Positions 24,433-33,488 of a stretch of 42,934 nt of DNA are shown here, in pieces (the stretch's first letter is position 1; the number at the start of each line of letters is the position of its first letter). The translations under genes and the position numbers were made by a program. The notes under the pieces were generated by a model. The model made no database searches. It saw only the letters and a list, made by a program, of their open reading frames with translations, and was not told where the DNA came from. Where the stretch lies: contig CAJVZR010000034.1 in NCBI GenBank assembly GCA_913019965.1, forward strand, positions 1 to 42,934, written 5' to 3'. Origin of the DNA: an uncultured Oleispira sp. Lineage in GTDB: Bacteria; Pseudomonadota; Gammaproteobacteria; Pseudomonadales; Oceanobacteraceae.

Positions 24433-25302
24433 ATGCTGAATATTTTACCTTCGATATTTAAACCTAAGCCTTTAGTCGATCAAGGTAGTGCAGACTTTAT
24501 ATTTACCACGGTCGCTTGGATTCTTCAGAATTTTGATCATGAAGAATTTTTTAGTCGTACACGCTTAGTTGCCCCAACCAATGCGTTCTTTCCGGGGCGG
24601 GTGAGCAGTGTGGAAGAAAAAGCACAGAATATTTTTCAGCATACGTTACGTTATGCCGGTTTACGTCATTGGCCGTTTGAACTTAGGTCGATGATTGAGC
24701 GTGAAGTGAATAGTGAATGCCAAATCCCACCTGCGCCACAGGGTGAATTAGCACTTATTCATCGCAATTCATTTCCAAGCCTATCGATGAACTCAGAAGA
24801 CAATATAGAAAACAATGGTGCTGAGTCTATGGGGATATATGGTCAAGAAGTTCCTATCATTATTACCCCACAGCCATTATTTGTTTTCTTTAATCCTCAG
24901 CAAACGCTGAAACCGGAAGATCTTAGTGCAAGCTATGCACACGTGATTGCTCAGCATCTAATTATTCAGTCAAAACAACAGCCTCCAGGAGGAAGTCAGT
25001 TCTTCGGCGAAGCCAGTGAAGTCTTAGCTAGCATGATGGGCTTTGGTGTTTTGCTCAGTAATTCGGCTTATACCTTCCGTGGCGGTTGTGGTTCTTGTTA
25101 TAACGCGATGGCGAATCGTCAACCCGCTTTAACCGAGCTGGATAATGTCTTCACACTGGCGCTATTTTGCCGTTTAAAGGGCATAAAGACTAAAGATGCG
25201 ACACGTAATTTGAAAAAGCACCTTACAAGCAGTTATAAGCAGGCTGTGAAGCAGATAGATCAACGCTTAGAGCAAGTGAACGATTTTAGACAATTGACTT
25301 AA
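24433..25302 (+). CDS. Conserved hypothetical protein with GGCGSC motif
   Basis: I do not recognise this 289-aa protein. It lacks a signal peptide and membrane segments. The N-terminal half has aromatic-rich segments (FVFFNPQQ, YAGLRHWPFELR) and the C-terminal half a motif GGCGSCYN at 217-224, with Cys219 and Cys222, followed by ANRQPALTEL and a charged helical end. The CxxC could be redox-active or bind metal. It is followed by the hybrid kinase gene with an 83-bp gap, but no co-function is evident. Codon use is like the neighbours, so it looks native. Confidence 0.65.
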   Translation: MLNILPSIFKPKPLVDQGSADFIFTTVAWILQNFDHEEFFSRTRLVAPTNAFFPGRVSSVEEKAQNIFQHTLRYAGLRHWPFELRSMIEREVNSECQIPPAPQGELALIHRNSFPSLSMNSEDNIENNGAESMGIYGQEVPIIITPQPLFVFFNPQQTLKPEDLSASYAHVIAQHLIIQSKQQPPGGSQFFGEASEVLASMMGFGVLLSNSAYTFRGGCGSCYNAMANRQPALTELDNVFTLALFCRLKGIKTKDATRNLKKHLTSSYKQAVKQIDQRLEQVNDFRQLT

Positions 25303-25385
25303 CAAAGAGGCGAGAATGCCTATGCTGAACTAATCTTTTACTGTGGTCAGGCTTATGACGTCAACTTACAGTGAGTTTTTTTAGC

Positions 25386-28145
25386 ATGGTACGAACAACC
25401 CTTCCTGCTCAATCTCCTTGGTTATATATAGGGTTATTTTTCGGCTATTTTATTGTTGGCCATTTATTGTCCAATGTCTCTTTTCAATCACAAATCGTTC
25501 CAATTTGGTTACCAGCGGGGATTGCACTCGTCGGGTGTTATATATGGTGGTTGCGCTTCCTTCCTGCGGTATTTATTGCCTCTTTTGTTTTTAACTATTC
25601 CGTTCATCCTGCTTTTGAGATAAGTGACTTATTAGGGGATAAAGGTTTTGAATTAATTCTTATTGCTACAGGGGCGAGTTTACAAGCGATTACTGGCAGT
25701 GCCATTCTACGATACTGGTTAGGTAACCCATTAAAGCAATCTTCAAATTTAAAAATCATATATTTTGTCATTGTGGTAGGGATTCTTGTAAATCTGATAT
25801 CTTCCAATATTGGAATTAGTGCTCTTAGTACATTTAATCCGGAATACAGTGGTGATAATTACTGGACTAATGTTACTTATTGGTGGTTAGGTGATTCACT
25901 TGGTGTGCTATTGGCGACTCCATTTCTATTAAGTTTAATTAATTTTAATCAGTTAAAAGAGGAACAAAAAAAATCACGCTTATTAATTCTTTCTTCCTCA
26001 GCCGTTTTGTTTTTATCAGTTTTAGTATTAACCGCATTTTTTATTGATTTTTCTAATGCAGCGGCGAAAGAATCATCACAGCGAGAAATTAAAAGTATTG
26101 AGAATGGTTTATATAGAGAGCTGAATAACTCTAAAGCTCAATTGCAAAATCTTGCAGGCTATATTCAAAATACGAAAGACTTATCTAGAAACACTTTTGC
26201 ACGTTTTGTTGAAGATTTAATGTCTAATCAACCAACGATCAATGCTATGTCATGGAATCCAGTGATCGATAGCAATGAACGAAGCGATGCCGAGAGTTTA
26301 CTGAGTAAAATTTACGATCGCCAAGTAGAAATTAGAGGAGACCCCCTATCGGAAAACGACCCAATTGTTTACGTTAAATTAATTTCCCCAGAGAAAGAAA
26401 ACAAAAAAGCGATAGGGTTTAATGTCTATTCTAATGAAAAGAGAAAGAGAACCTTGATTGAAGCTGAATTTAGTTTTCAACCTAAGGCAACACCAATAAT
26501 TCAGCTTGTTCAATCTAATAGCAGAAAACCCGCGTACCTTATGTTCTTCCCAGTTTTTCAAGGTGATAAACAATTGCGAGGGTATGCAACAGGAGTATTC
26601 CTAGCAGATAGTATGTTATCTAGAGCCTTGGGGTCTGAGGGGCGCGAGCACTTTAACTACGAACTTTATGAACAGCATAGTAATGGTTGGTTTTCTTCAA
26701 ATAATGACGGTTTAGTCTTGCGTGACGATGTAGAAGCGGAGCATTTAACCTTTCAATTAGCCGGTCAGATTTGGCATTTATACCTTAAAAGTAATCAAGA
26801 ATATTTATTGAAAGAGCAAAGCCAATCTTATTTATTGTTATTTTCTCTAGAGTTTGTGATTGTTGCATTTATTATGATTTTAATCCTGATGATGAATAGT
26901 CGCCAAATTGAACTTAATCTCTTGGTGAGTGAGAAAACGGCTTCATTGAAAATTGCAATGAAAGAAGCGAAAGAAGCTAACTCGGCCAAGAGCCGATTTT
27001 TAGCCAATATGAGTCATGAAATACGGACTCCGATGAATGCAGTGATCGGATTTTCAGCTTTAGCAAGACAAAGTACTGATAAAGAGGTTGTACAAAGTTA
27101 TTTAGAGAAAATAGAGATCTCTTCAGACTTACTATTGAATATCGTGAATGATATTTTAGATATTTCAAAAATCGAAGCGGGTAAACTGGTTCTTGTTGAA
27201 GAAGTTTTTGATATTCGAAGTACTTGCAAGCGAATTGATAGTCTATTTCATGTGCAAGCTGAAAATAAAAATTTAAACTGGCGCCTTACCCATAATATCT
27301 CAAATTCAGTTTATTTTAAGGGAGATCAAGTTCGTTTCGAACAGGTACTGATTAATCTTTGCAGTAATGCTCTGAAGTTCACTAAGTATGGTGGTATTTG
27401 GGTGGATATAGATGTAGGGACTCTCAAATACCCTAATAATCGTATATGTGTGAGAGTAAAGGATACAGGGATAGGAATAAGTAAAAATGATCAAGCTAAG
27501 TTATTCAATGCATTCATTCAAGCGGATGATAGTACTTCGAGAAAATTTGGCGGTACGGGGTTAGGCCTTGCATTATCAAATGAATTGAGTCGTTTAATGC
27601 AAGGGGGCATTACAATTAATAGTGAAGAGGGACAAGGTGCAGAGTTCATATTTGAATGTGTGATGAAAACAGCTGATAAAATGAGTTTGCCTGTTGATGA
27701 TGTTGCAGAAAACAAGGAAGCGGATGAAAATAGAGTAAAAGAAGAAAATAAAACGCTAGGGGAGCCTGCAAAAAAACGAAAAATAAATGACCTGCGTATT
27801 TTAGTGGCTGAAGATAATGAAATTAATCAGTTGGTCATTGAAGCGATTCTTGAAAATCTTGGCGTGAGTGCAGTGATTGTAGATAACGGCTTAAAAGCGG
27901 TTGATAAAATTCAACAAGAAACGTTTGATGTACTTCTTATGGACTGCCAGATGCCGGTGATGGATGGTTATCGTGCTACAGAAAAAATTCGCAAAATGGT
28001 GGGCTTTGAAGATTTCCCAATCTTTGCTTTAACAGCCGATGTAACCACTGAAAGTAAACAGCGGGCGCAAGATGTCGGTTTTACTGGACATATATCGAAG
28101 CCAATATTAGTCGAAACGCTATTAGAAAAACTAGAAAGTATTTAG
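25386..28145 (+). CDS. MASE1-CHASE hybrid histidine kinase with receiver domain
   Basis: This inner-membrane sensor kinase has 919 residues from the ATG at 25386 (GTG at 25371 is an alternative). The N-terminal part (about 5-225) holds a MASE1-like set of membrane helices. A periplasmic segment with CHASE character (about 225-480) follows, then one more helix (about 485-505). The HisKA domain has the phosphoaccepting His544 in NMSHEIRTPMNAVIGF, the ATPase domain shows EQVLINLCSNALKF, VKDTGIGIS and GGTGLGLALS, and a C-terminal receiver domain has the phosphoacceptor Asp853 in LLMDCQMPVMDG. No HPt domain or partner response regulator is nearby, so the phosphorelay must use proteins encoded elsewhere. 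The signal is unknown. Confidence 0.88.
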   Translation: MVRTTLPAQSPWLYIGLFFGYFIVGHLLSNVSFQSQIVPIWLPAGIALVGCYIWWLRFLPAVFIASFVFNYSVHPAFEISDLLGDKGFELILIATGASLQAITGSAILRYWLGNPLKQSSNLKIIYFVIVVGILVNLISSNIGISALSTFNPEYSGDNYWTNVTYWWLGDSLGVLLATPFLLSLINFNQLKEEQKKSRLLILSSSAVLFLSVLVLTAFFIDFSNAAAKESSQREIKSIENGLYRELNNSKAQLQNLAGYIQNTKDLSRNTFARFVEDLMSNQPTINAMSWNPVIDSNERSDAESLLSKIYDRQVEIRGDPLSENDPIVYVKLISPEKENKKAIGFNVYSNEKRKRTLIEAEFSFQPKATPIIQLVQSNSRKPAYLMFFPVFQGDKQLRGYATGVFLADSMLSRALGSEGREHFNYELYEQHSNGWFSSNNDGLVLRDDVEAEHLTFQLAGQIWHLYLKSNQEYLLKEQSQSYLLLFSLEFVIVAFIMILILMMNSRQIELNLLVSEKTASLKIAMKEAKEANSAKSRFLANMSHEIRTPMNAVIGFSALARQSTDKEVVQSYLEKIEISSDLLLNIVNDILDISKIEAGKLVLVEEVFDIRSTCKRIDSLFHVQAENKNLNWRLTHNISNSVYFKGDQVRFEQVLINLCSNALKFTKYGGIWVDIDVGTLKYPNNRICVRVKDTGIGISKNDQAKLFNAFIQADDSTSRKFGGTGLGLALSNELSRLMQGGITINSEEGQGAEFIFECVMKTADKMSLPVDDVAENKEADENRVKEENKTLGEPAKKRKINDLRILVAEDNEINQLVIEAILENLGVSAVIVDNGLKAVDKIQQETFDVLLMDCQMPVMDGYRATEKIRKMVGFEDFPIFALTADVTTESKQRAQDVGFTGHISKPILVETLLEKLESI

Positions 28146-28159
28146 CTTTCTAGTTTTTC
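28125..28159. terminator. Bidirectional intrinsic terminator overlapping the kinase stop codon
   Basis: A perfect 14-bp inverted repeat GAAAAACTAGAAAG / CTTTCTAGTTTTTC with a 7-base loop that contains the kinase TAG stop. It is AT-rich with T-runs on both strands and lies between the convergent kinase and leuA genes. Confidence 0.8.
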
Positions 28160-28172
28160 ATAAAGCTACCGT

Positions 28173-29891
28173 TTAAGCAGCAACTTCTAGCGCTTGCAAA
28201 TAACCATTGATTCCGGCCAAGACACTATTGATCGTTGCCGTCACAATATCTTGATGTTGGCAGATACCAATAAACTTAGAACTGCTCTGACTATCGTGAT
28301 TAATGGATATTTGTACAAAGGCCATAGCTTGAGCATTCGTGCCTTTACTTAAAGCAATCTGATCAAATTGCTGTACTTGAAAATCGATGCCTAATGCTTT
28401 GTGCAAGCCATCACTCAAGGCAGATATAACCCCTTTACCTTGGCCATGTATCGTTTGAGTTTCCCCATGAATACAGCCATCACAGATACTGGCTTGAATA
28501 GATTCTTGATCACCTTGTTTATGAACCTCATAGCCCAATACTTGATATTGCTGCTCGTTTTGCTGGTGTGCTTGTACAAACTGTTGCTGAAAAATACGGT
28601 AGATCATCGCACTATCAACTTCACAGCTGTGTTTAACACTGTAATTTTGAACCGCATTACTCAATTCAATTTGCATCCAGCGTGGTAAGTTAATGCCGTA
28701 CTCACTTTCCATGATATACGCGACACCGCCTTTACCCGATTGGCTATTGACCCGAATAACCGATTGGTAATCGCGGCCTATGTCTTTTGGATCAATCGGC
28801 AAATACGCAACATCCCATTCACTATTTTCTTGTTGTACGGTTAAACATTTTTTAATCGCATCTTGGTGGCTACCGGAAAAGGCGGTATAAACTAACTCAC
28901 CATACCAAGGGTGGCGTGGGTGAGTTTTAATTTGCGTGCATTGCTCTACGGTAGAGATCACTTCATCGGCAATCGACAAATCAATTTGTGGATCTATGCC
29001 CTGGCTGTATAAATTCATGGCCATGGTAATCAAGTCCATATTACCGGTACGCTCACCATTACCCATTAAAGTGCCTTCAATACGATCAGCCCCAGCTAAT
29101 AAAGCCATTTCGGCGGCGGCAACCGCACAACCACGATCGTTATGAGTATGGATCGAGATGATGATATTGTCGCGCTGGTTTACTCCACGGCAAAAGGTCT
29201 CAACCTGATCGGCAAAAACATTCGGTCCTGCGCACTCGACCGTTGCTGGCAAATTAATGATGGCTTTATTGTCAGCGCTTGGCTGCCAAATATCGATCAC
29301 CGAATTACACACATCAATAGCAAAATCAGTTTCGGTACTGGAAAAACTTTCAGGAGAATACTCGAAGGTCCAATCTGTCATCGGATACTTCTTCGCTTCA
29401 CTCTGTACTTTTTTTGCACCCTTAATAGCGATATCGATAATACCTTGCTTATCCAAGCCAAAGACTTTTTCGCGCTGTACTGGTGACGTTGAGTTATACA
29501 CATGCACAATCGCTTGCGTAGCACCTTCTAACGACTTATAAGTGCGTTCAATCAACTCATCTCTAGCTTGAGTCAACACTTGTATCGTCACGTCTTCAGG
29601 AATTTGATCTTCTTCAATCAACCAGCGAACAAAGTCAAAGTCGGGTTGTGAGGCAGATGGAAAGCCGACTTCAATATGCTTAAAGCCCATTTTCACCATT
29701 AGTTGCCACATCTGCTGTTTTTGCTCGACCGACATGGGCTCAATCAAGGCTTGATTTCCATCTCTTAGATCAACCGCACACCACTGAGGTGCTTGGCTAA
29801 TGACCTGGCTTGGCCATTGGCGATCGGTCATTTTCATTGCCGGCATCTTGCTTTGAAAAGAGGCGTATTTCGTGTGATTGAAGACTTTCAT
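28173..29891 (-). CDS. leuA: 2-isopropylmalate synthase
   Basis: Condenses acetyl-CoA with 2-ketoisovalerate, the first committed step of leucine biosynthesis, in the cytoplasm. At 572 aa it belongs to the longer type-2 LeuA group. The metal-binding start of the TIM barrel, CAVDLRDGNQALIEPM, is at about 38-53, GFKHIEVGFPSASQPDFDFV follows, and the HTHNDRGCAVAAAEMALLAGADRIEGTLMGNGERTGN region carries the catalytic histidines. The C-terminal allosteric leucine domain occupies about the last 130 residues. An AGGTG ribosome binding site precedes the ATG. No leader peptide with leucine codons was seen upstream (29892-30084). Other leu genes are not nearby, which is normal for this type. Confidence 0.95.
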   Translation of the reverse strand: MKVFNHTKYASFQSKMPAMKMTDRQWPSQVISQAPQWCAVDLRDGNQALIEPMSVEQKQQMWQLMVKMGFKHIEVGFPSASQPDFDFVRWLIEEDQIPEDVTIQVLTQARDELIERTYKSLEGATQAIVHVYNSTSPVQREKVFGLDKQGIIDIAIKGAKKVQSEAKKYPMTDWTFEYSPESFSSTETDFAIDVCNSVIDIWQPSADNKAIINLPATVECAGPNVFADQVETFCRGVNQRDNIIISIHTHNDRGCAVAAAEMALLAGADRIEGTLMGNGERTGNMDLITMAMNLYSQGIDPQIDLSIADEVISTVEQCTQIKTHPRHPWYGELVYTAFSGSHQDAIKKCLTVQQENSEWDVAYLPIDPKDIGRDYQSVIRVNSQSGKGGVAYIMESEYGINLPRWMQIELSNAVQNYSVKHSCEVDSAMIYRIFQQQFVQAHQQNEQQYQVLGYEVHKQGDQESIQASICDGCIHGETQTIHGQGKGVISALSDGLHKALGIDFQVQQFDQIALSKGTNAQAMAFVQISINHDSQSSSKFIGICQHQDIVTATINSVLAGINGYLQALEVAA

Positions 29892-30084
29892 GTGAGCACC
29901 TAATTCGTTAACGGTTCGTCGTTTAATCTGATGAGTTAACTATAAGTGCAAAGAAGGGGGGAATGATGGCAAAGTGACGATTATATTGCTGGTATTTGGG
30001 TGAATTATTTCAATAAGTTATCTATATTGAGAGAAATATTGCGACACACTGTTTTTGGTGGCAATAATCCTCTCTAAAGATGGG

Positions 30085-30372
30085 CTATTTAGACTTTATT
30101 TCAATAGTCTCATTTAGGGTAACCGTTTCAGCTTGGCAGCGTTCAATGATCTTCACGATAGCTGATTGAATCACTTCATCAGTACGGGCATCCGTTTTAC
30201 TGATAAACCTTTCCTCCATCGCTTCCGCGCCTTCTTCAGGAATAAACCGTACGGCAACTTCCTCGGCGACTTCTTGATTTTGGCCAAAATAAGCAATTGA
30301 GATTTCAGGATAGCCTTTAAACCCTAACTTCACTCTTTTGGAAATTCTTTTTGCCGATTTTTCTAATTTCAC
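30085..30372 (-). CDS. Conserved hypothetical small protein (95 aa)
   Basis: I do not recognise this protein with confidence. It has 95 residues, no signal or membrane segment, a basic N-terminus (KSAKRISKRVKLGFKGYPE) and an acidic middle part (EEVAVRFIPEEGAEAMEERF). It is probably alpha/beta. It lies 61 bp after the GMC oxidoreductase in the same direction and could be co-transcribed, but nothing indicates a shared role. Reading-frame quality and a clear start support a real gene. Confidence 0.6.
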   Translation of the reverse strand: MKLEKSAKRISKRVKLGFKGYPEISIAYFGQNQEVAEEVAVRFIPEEGAEAMEERFISKTDARTDEVIQSAIVKIIERCQAETVTLNETIEIKSK

Positions 30373-30433
30373 AGTGTACTCCGTTTGCAGGTCTGTTCAT
30401 TCCGTTTGGCTAGTGTGACATAAGTTGGATCAC

Positions 30434-32050
30434 CTAATGACTGTTATCTGCCAAAATCATATCCGCGGCTTTGGCAGCAATCATAATCGTTGGCGAATTG
30501 GTATTGCCAGCGACTAAAGTAGGCATAATAGAAGCATCGACGACCCTTAAACGTTCTATACCATGTACCTGTAAGCGATCATTAACGACGGCATCTTTAT
30601 CCTTACCCATTTTACAGGTGCCGACCGGATGATAGACGTGGTTGGCTTTTTCTCGCACGAAGTCTTCAATTTCTTGGTCGGATAGTGCGGATTTATTGGG
30701 AAAGATCGACTTCCCTCGACCGTCATCAAAAGCGGGCTGAGCAAAAATCGTTAAATTGATTTTTACTGCTTCAACCATCGCCGCTAAATCATCAGGGTGG
30801 CTGAGCATATTTAACTCAATTTTAGGGTCTTGAAGAAAGTCACTATTGTGCAGGCTCACACGGCCGCGACTTTTCGGCCGTAATAAACAGTTATGCAGTG
30901 AATAACCATAGGTTAATAGCGTCGATTTTTTACGACCATGATCTTCCATCACTAATGGAATAAATTGCAGCTGCATATCAGGATCGGCTAGCTCAGGTTT
31001 TGATTTAATAAAACCGCCGACTTCAACGATGGAGGTGGTTAAAAAACCTTTGCGCTGGCTAATATACTGCCAGATCTCTTTCATCATTTTTGCCATACCG
31101 ACTGGGCGTAAGGCAACGGTATTCGCTTTTTTACTCTCGTTAACCGTGATGATATCGACATGTTCTTGCAGGTTTTCGCCAACCCCAGGTAAATGTTGAT
31201 TGATAGCGATTTGGTGTTGTTTCAATGTGTCTTCAGGACCGATACCCGATAGCATTAATAGCTGAGGAGAACAGAATGAACCTGCGGATAAAATGACTTC
31301 TTTCGCTGCTCTGAGAGTTTTCAGTTCACCCTGGTGATGATACTCCACGCCAGAGGCCTGTTTATTCTCAATCAGAATACGCGCGACACGGGCGTCGGTA
31401 ACGATCGTTAGGTTTGTACGTTCACTAATTGGATGTAAAAAAGCTCTTGCCGCACTACAGCGTTCGCCATTGATTTGAGTAACTTGATAATGGCCAATGC
31501 CTTCTTGCTTAGCGCCATTAAAATCGGAGTTATCGACATAACCAGCTTGACGACAAGCTTGCAGTAACGTTTCCCCTAAAGGATGCTTTGAGCGACCTTC
31601 AGCGACATTGAGCTCCCCTTGGGTACCATGAAACGCATCAGCGCCACGTTCTTGATGCTGGGTCGATTTAAAATAAGGCAGGATGTCGTCATAACCCCAG
31701 CCTTCATTTCCTAAGCTGGCCCAGTGATCGTAATCACTAGGTGTTCCACGGGTATAGAGCATGGCATTAACAGCACTACTACCGCCCAGTACTTTACCGC
31801 GAGGGCAATAAATCGTGCGCTCGTTTTGGCTTAGCTCGGGCTGAGAGTTGAACATCCAGTTGTATTTTTTACTGTCCATCAAGCCAATGACGCCGATGGG
31901 AGTAGAAACGAGAGAAGTATTATCGCGGGGACCTGTTTCTAATAAACAGACGCGGTTATTGCTATCAGCAGAAAGGCGGTTAGCGAGCACACAGCCCGCT
32001 GATCCACCGCCAATGATGATGTAATCGAATTCAGTATTCGCTATCGACAT
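30434..32050 (-). CDS. GMC-family alcohol dehydrogenase, AlkJ-like
   Basis: This 538-aa flavoenzyme of the glucose-methanol-choline family is expected to oxidise alcohols (often alkanols) to aldehydes at the cytoplasmic membrane. The FAD-binding motif DYIIIGGGSAGCVLANRLS starts at residue 9, followed by PRGKVLGGSSAVNAMLYTRG (about 83-102), the GMC signature around GSFCSPQLLMLSGIGP, and C-terminal VYHPVGTCKMG with the catalytic His and VAGNTNSPTIMIAAKAAD. Close to AlkJ of alkane degraders and to choline dehydrogenase; AlkJ-like is preferred because of the AlkK-like and FadE genes in the window and the desaturase next to it. No betaine aldehyde dehydrogenase is present. Confidence 0.85.
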   Translation of the reverse strand: MSIANTEFDYIIIGGGSAGCVLANRLSADSNNRVCLLETGPRDNTSLVSTPIGVIGLMDSKKYNWMFNSQPELSQNERTIYCPRGKVLGGSSAVNAMLYTRGTPSDYDHWASLGNEGWGYDDILPYFKSTQHQERGADAFHGTQGELNVAEGRSKHPLGETLLQACRQAGYVDNSDFNGAKQEGIGHYQVTQINGERCSAARAFLHPISERTNLTIVTDARVARILIENKQASGVEYHHQGELKTLRAAKEVILSAGSFCSPQLLMLSGIGPEDTLKQHQIAINQHLPGVGENLQEHVDIITVNESKKANTVALRPVGMAKMMKEIWQYISQRKGFLTTSIVEVGGFIKSKPELADPDMQLQFIPLVMEDHGRKKSTLLTYGYSLHNCLLRPKSRGRVSLHNSDFLQDPKIELNMLSHPDDLAAMVEAVKINLTIFAQPAFDDGRGKSIFPNKSALSDQEIEDFVREKANHVYHPVGTCKMGKDKDAVVNDRLQVHGIERLRVVDASIMPTLVAGNTNSPTIMIAAKAADMILADNSH

Positions 32051-32159
32051 GCCACTTCTCTTTTTATAATAGTTTGACTGCCACCAGTCTAAACGGCTTT
32101 AAAAAGAAAAACTTGTCTAATTAAGACGGAAAAACTGTCTTTTTTGGCCTTTATAGCCG

Positions 32160-33320
32160 TTATGCCGTCGCCTCTTCTTTAAGGTCTGCATTGCCATATG
32201 CGGCTTCGTATTGCTCAACACTAATGATTTTATTGGTATGGTTATCCCAAATAATAAACTTGAAGGCATGAGGAATTTCAGTTAGAGAAATGCGTTTAAC
32301 GCGATCAAATAAATGCTGATATTTTTCGTGACACGGCACCAGATTGTAGTTTGGAATACGTGCTGAAAGGTGATGAATATGGTGATAAGCAATATCTGCC
32401 GTAAACCAGTTCAAGAACTTAGGCAGCTGCAAAAAGCTAGTGCCATCAAGCGCGGCGGTGAAATAATTCCAGTCTTCATCCCCAGTCGCGTAAGAATCTT
32501 CGAAGTTGTGCTGTACAGTGAATAATACGATACCAATGGCACCGGCAAATGACAGTGCAATAACGTAGATAGTGAAAAATTCTATTGCGCCAAAATAACT
32601 GGCTGCTAAAACCCAAGCGCTGAGCAGTACAACATTATTCGCCGCCATGTGGCGATACTCTTGCCAAGTACTCCAATAATTGGTTTCAAATTCAGCATTG
32701 ATTTCGCTTGCAGGCTTACCTTTATTGGCGAGCTTTTGCTGAACAAAGAAAAGCGCAAATTGAATGCTGCCTTTCATCCAAGTGAATCTTGGGTTGAAAA
32801 TGAAGTATAAAAAACCAGCCATCGGTGCTAAGCGAAGGTTGCGGTTATTGGCGTAAGACTTCTTACCTTTCTCGTCTAGCTCAGCGTATTGATCTACCGA
32901 CAAAACTGCCAGAGGGCCACGGTATTTATTCCAGTTGCCATTGGTCGCGTGGTGATAATCGTGGTGTTTTGACCAAACATATTGTGGAACGCCGCATAGA
33001 ACACCAAAGATAAAGCCAGCAATTTTGTTCTCACGAGGATTTATATATAAACAGTTATGGCCACAATCATGCAGCATGACGAATACGCGAATGATGAATA
33101 AGGTTAAAATCAGGGTTAAACCGGCCGATAGCCAGTAAGAGATTTTTAAACTTTCGATCGCCGCATAAAATAAAATGAAGTAGGGCACAATGGTGGTTAA
33201 GGTTTGGATAAACGCCTTAACATTATTACGCACGGCATATTCGGCAATGAGCGAATTCTTTTGCTTTTTCAGGGTGCTGGTGGCAATACTGGCCGCTTCT
33301 TGCTGGGTCGTTGCATTCAT
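32160..33320 (-). CDS. Membrane fatty acid desaturase
   Basis: This 386-aa integral membrane di-iron enzyme introduces double bonds into acyl chains. All three histidine boxes are present: HDCGH at 84-88, HHDYHH at 119-124 and HHIHH at 313-317, with about four hydrophobic segments between and around them (about 41-78, 101-116, 220-262). The architecture and a lone histidine in VQHNFED before the last box match acyl-lipid (omega-6 or delta-12 like) desaturases. Alkane hydroxylases have a similar layout, but their boxes read differently. Transcribed 109 bp before the GMC gene in the same direction. Confidence 0.87.
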   Translation of the reverse strand: MNATTQQEAASIATSTLKKQKNSLIAEYAVRNNVKAFIQTLTTIVPYFILFYAAIESLKISYWLSAGLTLILTLFIIRVFVMLHDCGHNCLYINPRENKIAGFIFGVLCGVPQYVWSKHHDYHHATNGNWNKYRGPLAVLSVDQYAELDEKGKKSYANNRNLRLAPMAGFLYFIFNPRFTWMKGSIQFALFFVQQKLANKGKPASEINAEFETNYWSTWQEYRHMAANNVVLLSAWVLAASYFGAIEFFTIYVIALSFAGAIGIVLFTVQHNFEDSYATGDEDWNYFTAALDGTSFLQLPKFLNWFTADIAYHHIHHLSARIPNYNLVPCHEKYQHLFDRVKRISLTEIPHAFKFIIWDNHTNKIISVEQYEAAYGNADLKEEATA

Positions 33321-33488
33321 TATTATTGGTATTAGCTCGGCTATGGTAAACGGGCACTAGTATCGCAGTATTAGCAATCACTGTAAAATTGTAAGGGCTT
33401 TGGGCGATAATACTTGCCAAAAATTTAGATTCGTTCACATAAAGCAACCATAAACTAAACAAAGACAATTTCACAAGGATACCGAAGT

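Noticed and set aside
29892..30084. Leucine leader peptide ahead of leuA
   Set aside because: No short frame with clustered leucine codons or an attenuator hairpin was seen.
32160..33320. Alkane 1-monooxygenase (AlkB) reading of the histidine-box protein
   Set aside because: AlkB has a different set of boxes, including an extra HYG-type motif; the three boxes here match fatty acid desaturases.
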